Below are positions 40,489 through 48,232 of a stretch of 64,000 nt of DNA, piece after piece. Within the stretch, counting starts at the first letter, position 1. The number at the start of each line of letters is the position of its first letter. The position numbers and the translations under genes are program-made. The notes beneath the pieces were generated by a model. That model was given only the letters and a program-made list of their open reading frames with translations, was not told the DNA's origin and searched no databases. The stretch comes from Caulobacter vibrioides OR37. Lineage in GTDB: Bacteria; Pseudomonadota; Alphaproteobacteria; Caulobacterales; Caulobacteraceae. Location of the stretch: NCBI RefSeq assembly GCF_000372645.1, contig NZ_APMP01000005.1, forward strand, positions 1 to 64,000, written 5' to 3'.

Positions 40489-42198
40489 CTATTCCTTGGA
40501 AGCGCGCTCACGCAGAGCGGCGCCCAGGATGTCGCCCAGCGAAGCGCCGGAGTCCGACGAGCCGAACTGCTCGATGGCTTCCTTCTCTTCGGCCATTTCC
40601 AGCGACTTGATCGACAGCGAGACGCGGCGCGCGGCCTTGTCCACGTTGGTGATCTGGGCGTCGACGCGGTCACCCACGGCGAAGCGTTCCGGACGCTGCT
40701 CCTGACGATCGCGCGACAGGTCCGACTTGCGGATGAAGGCGGTCATCGGGGCGTCGTCCTCGCCGAAGCGGACTTCGATGCCGCCCGAGGTGACTTCCGT
40801 GACGGTGACGGTCACGGTCTGGTTCTTGCGGAAGGTGTCGCCCGACATCGGGTCGCCGGCCAGCTGCTTGATGCCCAGCGAGATGCGTTCCTTCTCGACG
40901 TCAACGTCGAGAACCTTCGCCTTGACCATGTCGCCCTTCTTGTAGCGGGCCATGGCTTCTTCGCCCGGAACGCTCCAATCGATGTCCGACAGGTGGACCA
41001 TGCCGTCGATGTCGTTGTCGAGGCCGATGAACAGACCGAATTCGGTCGCGTTCTTGACTTCGCCTTCGACGGCCGAGCCGACCGGGTGCGCTTCCAGGAA
41101 GGCTTCCCACGGGTTGGCCAGGGCCTGCTTCAGGCCCAGCGAGACGCGACGCTTGGACGGATCGACGTCCAGCACGACCACGTCGACTTCCTGCGAGGTC
41201 GAGACGATCTTGCCGGGGTGGACGTTCTTCTTGGTCCAGGACATTTCCGAGACGTGCACCAGGCCTTCGACGCCGGCTTCCAGCTCCACGAAGGCGCCGT
41301 AGTCGGTGATGTTGGTGATGCGGCCCGTGAACTTGGCGCCGACCGGGTACTTGGCTTCCACGCCGTCCCACGGATCCGACTGCAGCTGCTTCATGCCGAG
41401 GCTGATGCGCTGGGTGTCCGGATTGATCTTGACGATCTGGACCTTCACGGTGTCGCCCACGGCGAGCACCTGGCTCGGGTGGTTGACGCGCTTCCAGCTC
41501 ATGTCGGTGACGTGCAGCAGGCCATCGATGCCGCCCAGGTCGACGAACGCGCCGTAGTCGGTGATGTTCTTGACGACGCCTTCGCGGATTTCACCCTCTT
41601 GCAGCTGCGACACCAGCTCGGTGCGCTGCTCGGCGCGGGCTTCTTCCAGGATGGCGCGACGCGAGACGACGATGTTGCCGCGCGGCCGGTCCATCTTCAG
41701 GATGGCGAAGGGCTGTTCCTTGCCCATCAGCGGGCCGACGTCGCGGACCGGACGGATGTCGACTTGCGAGCCCGGCAGGAAGGCCGAGGCGCCGCCCAGG
41801 TCGACGGTGAAGCCGCCCTTCACGCGACCGACGATCGCGCCCATGACGGGTTCGTTACGGGCGTAGACGCCTTCCAGACGGGTCCAGGCTTCTTCGCGCT
41901 TGGCCTTTTCGCGGCTGATGACCGCTTCGCCCATGGCGTTTTCGAGGCGTTCCAGGAAGACTTCGACGGTGTCGCCGGCCTTGACCGTGGCCTTGCCGTT
42001 TTCGTCGACGCCGAATTCCTTCAGCTGGACGCGGCCTTCGGTCTTCAGACCGACGTCGATGATCGCGAAGTCCTTTTCGACGCCGACGACCTTGCCCTTC
42101 ACGACGCTGCCTTCCGCGAAGTCGCGGCCGCCCATCGAGTCGTTGAGGAGCGCTTCGAAGTCGTCGCGCGTCGGATTGAAGCTCATATCGTCAGCCAT
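40489..42198 (-). CDS. rpsA: 30S ribosomal protein S1
   Basis: A 569-aa mRNA-binding ribosomal protein with six S1 OB-fold repeats, the size typical for alphaproteobacteria. Repeats begin near residues 27 (EGSVVKGKVVGVEKDFAIID), 113, 202, 287, 374 and 461. The third and fourth, which bind mRNA, show VVKNITDYGAFVDLGGIDGL and RITNITDYGAFVELEAGVEG. It is followed upstream by cmk and aroA on the same strand, the classical aroA-cmk-rpsA arrangement of proteobacteria. Confidence 0.97.
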   Translation of the reverse strand: MADDMSFNPTRDDFEALLNDSMGGRDFAEGSVVKGKVVGVEKDFAIIDVGLKTEGRVQLKEFGVDENGKATVKAGDTVEVFLERLENAMGEAVISREKAKREEAWTRLEGVYARNEPVMGAIVGRVKGGFTVDLGGASAFLPGSQVDIRPVRDVGPLMGKEQPFAILKMDRPRGNIVVSRRAILEEARAEQRTELVSQLQEGEIREGVVKNITDYGAFVDLGGIDGLLHVTDMSWKRVNHPSQVLAVGDTVKVQIVKINPDTQRISLGMKQLQSDPWDGVEAKYPVGAKFTGRITNITDYGAFVELEAGVEGLVHVSEMSWTKKNVHPGKIVSTSQEVDVVVLDVDPSKRRVSLGLKQALANPWEAFLEAHPVGSAVEGEVKNATEFGLFIGLDNDIDGMVHLSDIDWSVPGEEAMARYKKGDMVKAKVLDVDVEKERISLGIKQLAGDPMSGDTFRKNQTVTVTVTEVTSGGIEVRFGEDDAPMTAFIRKSDLSRDRQEQRPERFAVGDRVDAQITNVDKAARRVSLSIKSLEMAEEKEAIEQFGSSDSGASLGDILGAALRERASKE

Positions 42199-42344
42199 GC
42201 TGATCTTTGGTCTCTAGGGTTGGGGAACGCCATGAAAGGGCCCGTGACGAACACGGTTCCCGAGCGTTCGGTTGAATCATGTTTAGAAGGACGGCCCGCG
42301 ATGTTCTTGATCGCGGCGAGGCCGGCGGTGGATTTGCCCTCCGG

Positions 42345-42986
42345 CTAGAGCCGGTGATGGGCGCGCGCGTCCTCGACGATACGGCGGGCCGCATCGAAGG
42401 CCTGCTCTATAGTCATTTCCGAGGTGTCGAGCAAGACCGCGTCGGACGCCCGCGTCATCGGCGCGTCCTTGCGGCCGCCGTCCCGCGCGTCGCGCTTGTG
42501 GATGTCGGCCAGGATGTCCTCGAAGGTCACGTCCTCGCCCTGCCCGACCAGCTGTTTCCAGCGGCGCTCGGCGCGCACCTCCGGGCGGGCGGTGACATAG
42601 AGCTTGGCCGGGGCGTGGGGCGCGATCACCGTGCCGATGTCGCGGCCGTCGATGACCGAGCCGGGCTGGCGGGCGGCGAAGGCTTGCTGCAGATCCAGCA
42701 GGGCGGCGCGGACCCCGGGGTGGACGGCGCAGCGGCTGGCGGCCTCGCCGGCCGCGCGGGTGCGCACCTCGGTTCGGTCCAGCGCCGAGAGGTCGAGCGC
42801 GCGCGCCACGGCCTCGGCCGCGATCGGATCGTCCAGGTCCCCGCCGCCGTCGAGAATCGCGACCCCGACCGCGCGATACAGCAGGCCGGTGTCCAGCAAT
42901 GGATAGTCGTACAGGGCCGCCAGGCGTCCGGCGATGGTGCCCTTCCCCGAAGCGGCCGGGCCGTCGACCGCGATGACGAAGGCCAT
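42345..42986 (-). CDS. cmk: (d)CMP kinase
   Basis: Phosphorylates CMP/dCMP for nucleotide recycling. The 213-aa protein opens with the P-loop AVDGPAASGKGTIAGRLA and has DTGLLYRAVGVAIL near residue 35, then VIDGRDIGTVIAPHAPAKLY near 108 and RDARDGGRKDAPMTRASDAV near 165, as in other Cmk proteins. It starts two bases after the aroA stop on the minus strand (aroA ends at 42989), consistent with an aroA-cmk-rpsA operon. Confidence 0.96.
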   Translation of the reverse strand: MAFVIAVDGPAASGKGTIAGRLAALYDYPLLDTGLLYRAVGVAILDGGGDLDDPIAAEAVARALDLSALDRTEVRTRAAGEAASRCAVHPGVRAALLDLQQAFAARQPGSVIDGRDIGTVIAPHAPAKLYVTARPEVRAERRWKQLVGQGEDVTFEDILADIHKRDARDGGRKDAPMTRASDAVLLDTSEMTIEQAFDAARRIVEDARAHHRL

Positions 42987-42988
42987 GC

Positions 42989-44329
42989 TCAGGCCTCCGC
43001 CAGAGTCGCCCCGAGGCCGCGCATCAGCTCGGCGAAGCCCGGGAAACTGGTGGCGATCATGCCCGGCTCGTCGACGGCCACGGGCTCCTGGGCGGCCATG
43101 CCCAGGATCAGGTGGCTCATGGCGATGCGGTGATCGCCGTGCGTATGGACAAGGCCGCCGCCGCGAACGGGATGGCCGCCGCCGCGGGTTCCGACCACGG
43201 TCATGCCTTCGGGCTCCTCCTCGACGGCGACCCCGCAGGCCCGCAGACCCGCCGCGGTGAGGGCGATGCGATCGCTTTCCTTGACCCGCATCTCGCCGAT
43301 GCCGCGCATGACGGTCGGACCGTCGGCGAAGGCGGCCGCGACGGCCAGGATCGGATACTCGTCGATCATCGCCGGCGCCCGCTCCGGCGGAACGACCACG
43401 CCCTTCAGCGCGGAATACCGGGCCGTGATGTCGCCGACCTCCTCGCCGCTGGCCATGCGACGGTTCGAGATGACCAGATCCGCGCCCATCTCCCGCAAGG
43501 TCGTGAACAGCCCGGTGCGCAGCTCATTGAGCATGACGCCCTCGACCGTCACCTCGGAGCCCGGAACGATCAGGCCCGCCACCAGCGGGAAGGCCGCCGA
43601 GGACGGATCGCCGGGAACGGCCACATGCGTCCCGGTCAGCGTCTGGCCCTCCGGCAGCCGGATGTGACGAATGGTCTTGTCGCCCGCGACGCGGTCCTCG
43701 ACGATCACCTCGGCTCCGAAGGCGCGCAACATCCGCTCGGTGTGGTCGCGGGTGGCTTCCGGCTCGATCACCTCGACGCCGCCCTCGGCGTGCAGGCCGG
43801 CCAGCAGCACGGCCGACTTCACCTGGGCCGAGGCCATGGGAAGGGTGTAGGTCAGGCCGCGAAGGTTCCCACCCTTCAAGGTCAGCGGCAGGCGGCCCTT
43901 GTCGCGCCCGAGCCAGGTCGCGCCCATGCGGGCCAGCGGATCCAGGACACGCCCCATCGGCCGCCCCCGCAGGGAGCTGTCGCCGGTGAAGGTGGCGCAC
44001 ATCGCAAAGCCCGCCGCCGCGCCCATGATCAGGCGCACGCCGGTGCCGGCGTTGCCGCAGTCGATCACGTCGGAAGGTTCGGCGAACCCGCCCTGACCCT
44101 CGATGCGCCAGCGCCCGACGCCTTCCCGCTCCACGCGCGCGCCGAACGCCTGCATGGCCCGCGCGGTGGCGAGCACGTCGTCGCCTTCCAGAAGCCCCTC
44201 GACCGTCGTGGTCCCGGTCGCCAGCGCGCCCAGGATCATCGAACGGTGGGAAATGGACTTGTCTCCCGGAGCGCGCACGATCCCTCGCAGAGCGCTTCCG
44301 GGGGCGCTCTTCAATCCAGCCGACGACAT
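42989..44329 (-). CDS. aroA: 3-phosphoshikimate 1-carboxyvinyltransferase (EPSP synthase, class II)
   Basis: Sixth step of the shikimate pathway. The 446-aa enzyme has [15 protein letters not shown] near residue 20 and [13 protein letters not shown] near 180, with the RVKESDR motif near 355, all of class II EPSPS. At the site where the Agrobacterium CP4 enzyme has NAATG, this sequence reads [10 protein letters not shown] (residue about 103), so the position carries Gly. It is divergent from the TIGR02300 gene with a 118-bp gap; the ATG has no strong ribosome site but matches family N-termini. Confidence 0.95.
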   Translation of the reverse strand: MSSAGLKSAPGSALRGIVRAPGDKSISHRSMILGALATGTTTVEGLLEGDDVLATARAMQAFGARVEREGVGRWRIEGQGGFAEPSDVIDCGNAGTGVRLIMGAAAGFAMCATFTGDSSLRGRPMGRVLDPLARMGATWLGRDKGRLPLTLKGGNLRGLTYTLPMASAQVKSAVLLAGLHAEGGVEVIEPEATRDHTERMLRAFGAEVIVEDRVAGDKTIRHIRLPEGQTLTGTHVAVPGDPSSAAFPLVAGLIVPGSEVTVEGVMLNELRTGLFTTLREMGADLVISNRRMASGEEVGDITARYSALKGVVVPPERAPAMIDEYPILAVAAAFADGPTVMRGIGEMRVKESDRIALTAAGLRACGVAVEEEPEGMTVVGTRGGGHPVRGGGLVHTHGDHRIAMSHLILGMAAQEPVAVDEPGMIATSFPGFAELMRGLGATLAEA

Positions 44330-44447
44330 GCCGAAACCGGCTCCTTAGTACTTGGTGGTTTTCGCGAAGGGGTTTGCTTTTGACAGCGGGCTCTCGTCAT
44401 GGCAAGTGACCCGCCGCTTTTCCCATCCGGATCAAAGGGTCGCCAAC

Positions 44448-44915
44448 TTGGCCAATCCCGACTTGGGCGCAAAACAAATCTGCCCCAACTGCCAATCGAA
44501 GTTCTACGACCTCAACCGTCGTCCCGCCGTCTGCCCCAAGTGCGGCGAGCAGTTCGACCCGGAAGAGGCTCTGAAGTCGCGCCGCGTCCGCGCCCGCGCC
44601 ATCACGCCGGACTATGACGCCGACGATGAAAAGGAAGCCGTCGCGCCCAAGGAGGTCGATGGCTACGAGGACGAGGTCGACGAAACGCCGGAAATCGACG
44701 AGGCCGCAGAGGCGGACGTCATCGAGACCGACGACGAGGACGCCGAACCCGGCGCCGCGCCCGCCGGCGGCGACGACCTTGGCGTCGACTTCGCCGAGGA
44801 CGAAGACCTCGCCGAGGACGAGGCCGACGACGTTCCGTTCCTGGAGGACGAGGACGACGACGACAATCTCGACGACGAGATCGAAGGCCTCCCCGGCGAG
44901 GGCGACGACGACTAA
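44448..44915 (+). CDS. TIGR02300 family zinc-ribbon protein with acidic tail
   Basis: A 155-aa protein of the family named for its KFYDLN motif. The start is inferred as TTG because the family begins LGxKxICPxC... and AAAGGGT is 8 bases upstream: LANPDLGAKQICPNCQSKFY. The zinc-ribbon cysteines are CPNC and CPKCG (residues about 13 and 30), with a conserved FDPEEAL. The C-terminal 110 residues are very acidic and low complexity, Glu/Asp-rich (DEDAEP..., EDEDDDDNLDDEIEG). An upstream ATG in the same frame exists but lacks a ribosome site. Function unknown; the gene occurs throughout alphaproteobacteria, often next to aroA. Confidence 0.75.
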   Translation: MANPDLGAKQICPNCQSKFYDLNRRPAVCPKCGEQFDPEEALKSRRVRARAITPDYDADDEKEAVAPKEVDGYEDEVDETPEIDEAAEADVIETDDEDAEPGAAPAGGDDLGVDFAEDEDLAEDEADDVPFLEDEDDDDNLDDEIEGLPGEGDDD

Positions 44916-44921
44916 CACCGC

Positions 44922-44959
44922 TGGATAGCGGGTTTCGAACCGTCGAAACCCGCTATCCA
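44922..44959. terminator. long hairpin after the TIGR02300 gene
   Basis: A 17-bp perfect stem (TGGATAGCGGGTTTCGA / TCGAAACCCGCTATCCA) with loop ACCG, starting 7 bp after the stop codon. The 3' side is followed by CAGGGGTTTTC rather than a clean T-run, so it is probably an efficient terminator with atypical tail or an mRNA-stabilising structure. Confidence 0.6.
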
Positions 44960-45128
44960 CAGGGGTTTTCAGGGGCGCGACATTTTTCTCGAAAAAAGTT
45001 CGAGAAGAGACTTGATCCCAAAAAAATCCCGGACTAGGTTCCGCGCCTCTTCGGGGAGCGACACCAGTCGAAACGCCGAAGAGACCAAGTATTTCCGAGA
45101 GTTACCGCAAGGTGTTCCAGGAAAATTT

Positions 45129-45204
45129 GGGGCTATAGCTCAGCTGGTAGAGCGCTTGAATGGCATTCAAGAGGTCAGCGGTTCGACTCCGCTTAGCTCC
45201 ACCA
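45129..45204 (+). tRNA. tRNA-Ala(GGC)
   Basis: A complete 76-nt tRNA with CCA encoded. Acceptor GGGGCTA pairs with TAGCTCC (one G-T), the D arm is GCTCAGCTGGTAGAGC, the anticodon stem CTTGA/TCAAG encloses loop ATGGCAT with anticodon GGC, and the T arm AGCGG/CCGCT carries TTCGACT. Discriminator A and CCA follow. It decodes GCC (and GCU). A terminator hairpin begins three bases after the end. Confidence 0.97.
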
Positions 45205-45206
45205 TC

Positions 45207-45234
45207 AAGGCCCGGACGGAAACGTCCGGGCCTT
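45207..45234 (+). terminator. terminator of tRNA-Ala
   Basis: A 12-bp perfect stem (AAGGCCCGGACG / CGTCCGGGCCTT) with GAAA loop directly behind the tRNA, followed by GTCCGTTT. Confidence 0.75.
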
Positions 45235-45276
45235 GTCCGTTTCTGGGCCCCAGGCGCGGTCTGCCCCTTCTTGCCT

Positions 45277-45308
45277 CTTGAACCCTCCGTCCACGGCCTC
45301 CACATCTA
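45277..45308 (+). promoter_or_regulatory. candidate heat-shock (sigma-32) promoter for hsp20
   Basis: CTTGAA at 45277-45282 and CCACATCTA at 45300-45308 resemble the sigma-32 elements CTTGAA and CCCCATnTA, separated by 17 bp (slightly long). They lie 76 bp upstream of the hsp20 ATG. Sequence match is partial. Confidence 0.35.
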
Positions 45309-45384
45309 GGGCCGTGTCGTGGGGATCGGCGCCGATCCTCGGGTTTGTCTCCGCGAACGAAGTCGCTTGAGCGAGGACTTCGCG

Positions 45385-45810
45385 ATGACCAGAACCCTTC
45401 TGTTCGACAGCCCCTTCCTGCTGGGCTTCGAGCATACGCGAGACCTGATCGAACGCGCCGCCAAGGCCGCGGCCGAGAGCTACCCGCCTTACAATGTCGA
45501 GCAGGCCGAGAACGGCGGCGTGCGCATCACCCTGGCCGTGGCCGGCTTCGGGCCCGACCAGCTGCACGTGACCGTCGAGGCCGGGCAACTGGTCGTGGCC
45601 GGCAAGCGCGACGCCGATGGCCGCGCCGACGCCGAGCGGGCCTTCCTGCACCGAGGCATCGCCGCCCGGGGGTTCGTGCGCACCTTCGTCCTCGCCGAGG
45701 GCATGGAGGTGACCGCGGCGACCCTGGAGCACGGCCTCTTGCATATCGACCTGGCCCGTCCCGAACCCGAGCGACTGGTCAAGCGCATCCCTATCCGCAG
45801 CGCGGGCTGA
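45385..45810 (+). CDS. Hsp20 family small heat shock protein
   Basis: A 141-aa alpha-crystallin-type chaperone holdase. The N-terminus MTRTLLFDSPFLLGFEHT is typical of alphaproteobacterial Hsp20s; the alpha-crystallin domain covers residues about 35-125 (YNVEQAENGGVRITLAVAGF; QLVVAGKRD; ARGFVRTFVLAEGMEV). The C-terminal RLVKRIPI contains the I-x-I/V motif needed for oligomer assembly. GAGGA precedes the ATG; the longer upstream frame is rejected. It precedes the DUF1150 gene, an arrangement conserved in alphaproteobacteria. Confidence 0.9.
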   Translation: MTRTLLFDSPFLLGFEHTRDLIERAAKAAAESYPPYNVEQAENGGVRITLAVAGFGPDQLHVTVEAGQLVVAGKRDADGRADAERAFLHRGIAARGFVRTFVLAEGMEVTAATLEHGLLHIDLARPEPERLVKRIPIRSAG

Positions 45811-45894
45811 AAGGCCGCGCGGAACACGTCCCTTCGGCGCGGCGCTGAACCGGCCGGAGAAAGGCGCGTTCCCTCAATGAAGGAGGTGGTCATC

Positions 45895-46167
45895 ATGACG
45901 CCCAACACCCACCACAGCAGCCCGCTCCTTACGAGCGAAGCGTTCGCGGCCCTTGGCGCGCCCGACCTCGTCTATGTCCGGCCGATCAAGGCCGCCGAGA
46001 TTCTCGCCGATGTCCCGGAGGGCGTCGAAGACTTCAACCTGTCGCCCGAGCAGACCCTCTACGCCGTGTGCCGCGCCGATGGCGCGCGCCTGGCCGTGAT
46101 GATCGACCGCGACACGGCGATCGCCGCCGCCCTGGCCCACGAACTGGCCCCGGTTTCGGTTCACTAG
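45895..46167 (+). CDS. DUF1150 family protein
   Basis: A 90-aa acidic protein whose middle (LGAPDLVYVRPIKAAEILAD, then LYAVCRADGARLAVMIDRDT) matches DUF1150. The start is set by a perfect AAGGAGGT 8 bases upstream of ATG 45895; an earlier ATG (45877) would put that site inside the gene. It follows hsp20 by 84 bp and is usually co-expressed with small heat-shock proteins; function unknown. Repeat copy 2 begins 25 bp after its stop. Confidence 0.85.
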   Translation: MTPNTHHSSPLLTSEAFAALGAPDLVYVRPIKAAEILADVPEGVEDFNLSPEQTLYAVCRADGARLAVMIDRDTAIAAALAHELAPVSVH

Positions 46168-46192
46168 AAACAAGGAGGAGCGGTCCCCTCAG

Positions 46193-46298
46193 GAGCGTGA
46201 GGCTGAAAGTGGGAACCGGTTTCAGCCTCACGCTCTAAACATTTGATTTAGAGCCTTTTTAACGCCTGAAATCGATTCCGATTTCAGGCTAAAGGCTC
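46193..46298 (+). repeat. GANTC-bearing intergenic repeat, copy 2
   Basis: A 106-bp copy of the element at 21758-21867 in the same orientation, nearly identical apart from a 4-bp deletion within the first hairpin and single-base changes. It keeps all three inverted repeats and the CcrM site GATTC at 46274-46278 in the loop of the last stem. Like copy 1 it begins just downstream of a stop codon (DUF1150), 23 bp before the convergent ptsN stop. Confidence 0.85.
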
Positions 46299-46320
46299 TA
46301 GGGGCCGCTCGTCGCTGGCA

Positions 46321-46806
46321 TCAAGCCGCCGCGCCGGTCGTCTCGTGCGTTAGAAGTACGTGGATCGCGTCGGTCGAGCGAGCCTGGCGCAGGGCCGCGC
46401 GGAGCTCGGGCTGGCGCATAAGGCGCGCGACCCGGGCCAGGGCGCGCAGGTGCTGCGCGTTGGCCTCCGGCGGCGCGAACAGCGCCACCAGCAGGTCCAC
46501 GGGCTTGTCATCAAGCGCGTCGAAGGCGACGGGCGTATCCAGGCGCACCACGACGGCGCGGACCCGATCCAGACCGTCCAGCCGCGCGTGCGGCAGGGCG
46601 ACGCCTTCGCCGACCCCGGTGGAGCCGGCGGCTTCCCGCTCGACCAGACCGGCCAGAGCTTGATCGGCCTCCACGCCCAGCACGCGGGCGGCGAGGTCGG
46701 CGACCATCGAAAGGGCTTGGCGCTTGCCGGGGGCGCTGGCGCGCAGCGCCACCGCTCCGGGGTCCAGAAGATCGCCGATGGTCATGGACTTCCAACGCTC
46801 GCTCAT
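46321..46806 (-). CDS. ptsN: PTS IIA-like nitrogen regulatory protein
   Basis: EIIA-Ntr, 161 aa, phosphorylated by NPr in the nitrogen PTS and controlling potassium transport, ppGpp metabolism and sigma-54-linked genes. The phospho-acceptor His is in GVGEGVALPHARLDGLDRVR near residue 86, and the domain begins MTIGDLLDPGAVALRA near residue 8. The start ATG has AAGGCGG 6 bases upstream; an ATG 7 codons later is a possible alternative. It follows hpf by 66 bp on the same strand, as in other proteobacterial rpoN regions. Confidence 0.92.
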   Translation of the reverse strand: MSERWKSMTIGDLLDPGAVALRASAPGKRQALSMVADLAARVLGVEADQALAGLVEREAAGSTGVGEGVALPHARLDGLDRVRAVVVRLDTPVAFDALDDKPVDLLVALFAPPEANAQHLRALARVARLMRQPELRAALRQARSTDAIHVLLTHETTGAAA

Positions 46807-46872
46807 TGTCGACCGCCTTGGCGCCGTCGCCGCGAATCCGCCGACGGCGCCGCCGACCATGCCATGGTCGGG

Positions 46873-47505
46873 TTAGCTGGCGGTGGACCCGTGCCCGTTC
46901 AGCGACTTCGTGCGTTCGGGGTCGATCCAGCCGATATTCCCGTCTGGACGTCGATAGACCACGGAGAGGCCCCCGTGGGCGGCGTTCCTAAACACGATTG
47001 CCGGGTATCCGGTCAAGTCCAGTTCCATGACAGCCATGGAAACAGTCATCGTCTTCAGCGCGGCCTGGGTTTCCGCGATGACCATGGCCGCGGGCGCGCC
47101 CGTCGGGTGGTCGACATCCACATCCCAGTCTTGCTCTTCGCTTTCGTCGTCGGCCGGCGCGCGAAGCACGAACATCGCCGCGTTCTCGACCTGCTTGGCC
47201 GTGGCCGCCGCCGAATGGCTTTTCAGGCGTCGCTTGTACCGCCTGATCCGCGTGTCGATCTTGGCCAGGGCCGAGTCGAACGCCGCGTGGGCGTCGCCTC
47301 CGGAACCGTGGCTGATCAGCTGCTGACCCGAAGCCAGCTTTACCGAGCAATCGACACGGAAGGCGAAGCCATCCTTGCTGACCACGACCTCGGCGGCGCC
47401 GCCGCGATCGAAGTATTTGCCAATGCTCAGGGCGATTTCGTCTGAGACTCGCGCTCGCAGAGCCTCGCCGACGTCGACATGCTTGCCGGAAACTTGGACT
47501 TGCAT
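46873..47505 (-). CDS. hpf: ribosome hibernation promoting factor (long form)
   Basis: A 210-aa long-type HPF that joins two 70S ribosomes into inactive 100S dimers in stationary phase. The N-terminal S30AE domain (residues 1-100) starts MQVQVSGKHVDVGEALRARV and includes GGDAHAAFDSALAKIDTRIR; the C-terminal dimerisation domain shows FRNAAHGGLSVVYRRPDGNI near 180. Part of the rpoN-exoD-hpf-ptsN cluster. It ends 66 bp before ptsN. Confidence 0.92.
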   Translation of the reverse strand: MQVQVSGKHVDVGEALRARVSDEIALSIGKYFDRGGAAEVVVSKDGFAFRVDCSVKLASGQQLISHGSGGDAHAAFDSALAKIDTRIRRYKRRLKSHSAAATAKQVENAAMFVLRAPADDESEEQDWDVDVDHPTGAPAAMVIAETQAALKTMTVSMAVMELDLTGYPAIVFRNAAHGGLSVVYRRPDGNIGWIDPERTKSLNGHGSTAS

Positions 47506-47566
47506 GCTGATACAACGCGCCTGTCGCCAACAGGTGTCAAGCGAGCTTTGGACCTTAAGGGCGGCG

Positions 47567-48178
47567 TCATAAGAGCCCGGAAAAGACGGCCATGAGCTTG
47601 CGCGCGGCCAGGACCACGACGTGGGCGCTGAGCAACAACAGAGCGCCGCTGGCCGCCGTCATCAGATACCCCAGCAGCGCCAGCACGCCGTCCCGCTGCA
47701 GCAGCGCCAGGGCCAGGACGGCGACCGTCGCGCCCGGCGCCAGATTGCCCAAGGGGATCGGCAGAACGAGCACGATGGCCAGCAAGGTGCAGACCACGCC
47801 GATCAGTCGCTCGCCGGCGGGTGCGAACATTGGCCGCAGGCGCGGACGAGTGATCAGTTCCATCTGGCGGACGATCGGAACCAACCGTCGGAAGAGCCCC
47901 CGCAGGTCGTCGCGCTTCAAGGGTTTGTGCGCGAGCCGGCGCGGCAGCCACGGCGTATCGGCGCCCAAGGCGATCTGCGGCGCGATGAACAGGATCGGCA
48001 GGGACAGGATCGTCGAGGAGCCCGGCGGCAGGGGCAGGCAGTTCAACGCCCCGAACACCATCAGCACCGCCCCGAAGGCGCGGCTGTCGAAGGCCTCCAG
48101 CATCTGGCCGACCGTCAGCGTGGGGCTGGCGTCCTCGCTGAACCCCTCGATCACTTCCGCCAGGCTCTTTTCGTGCAT
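47567..48178 (-). CDS. exopolysaccharide synthesis ExoD-family membrane protein
   Basis: A 203-aa membrane protein with about four hydrophobic segments: SRAFGAVLMVFGALNCLPLP near residue 40, STILSLPILFIAPQIALG near 60, GVVCTLLAIVLVLPIPLGNL near 133 and ALALLQRDGVLALLGYLMTA near 160. The PxxPG stretch LNCLPLPPGS and the LxPLGNLAPG stretch match ExoD proteins of rhizobia, linked to polysaccharide production and alkaline tolerance. AAGGG precedes the ATG. It is inserted between rpoN and hpf, an unusual location for the family. Confidence 0.8.
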   Translation of the reverse strand: MHEKSLAEVIEGFSEDASPTLTVGQMLEAFDSRAFGAVLMVFGALNCLPLPPGSSTILSLPILFIAPQIALGADTPWLPRRLAHKPLKRDDLRGLFRRLVPIVRQMELITRPRLRPMFAPAGERLIGVVCTLLAIVLVLPIPLGNLAPGATVAVLALALLQRDGVLALLGYLMTAASGALLLLSAHVVVLAARKLMAVFSGLL

Positions 48179-48232
48179 TCCTACCCTTCCCATCACCGAT
48201 GGGAACGCATGGAAGGGCCTTGGAGACGCCTT

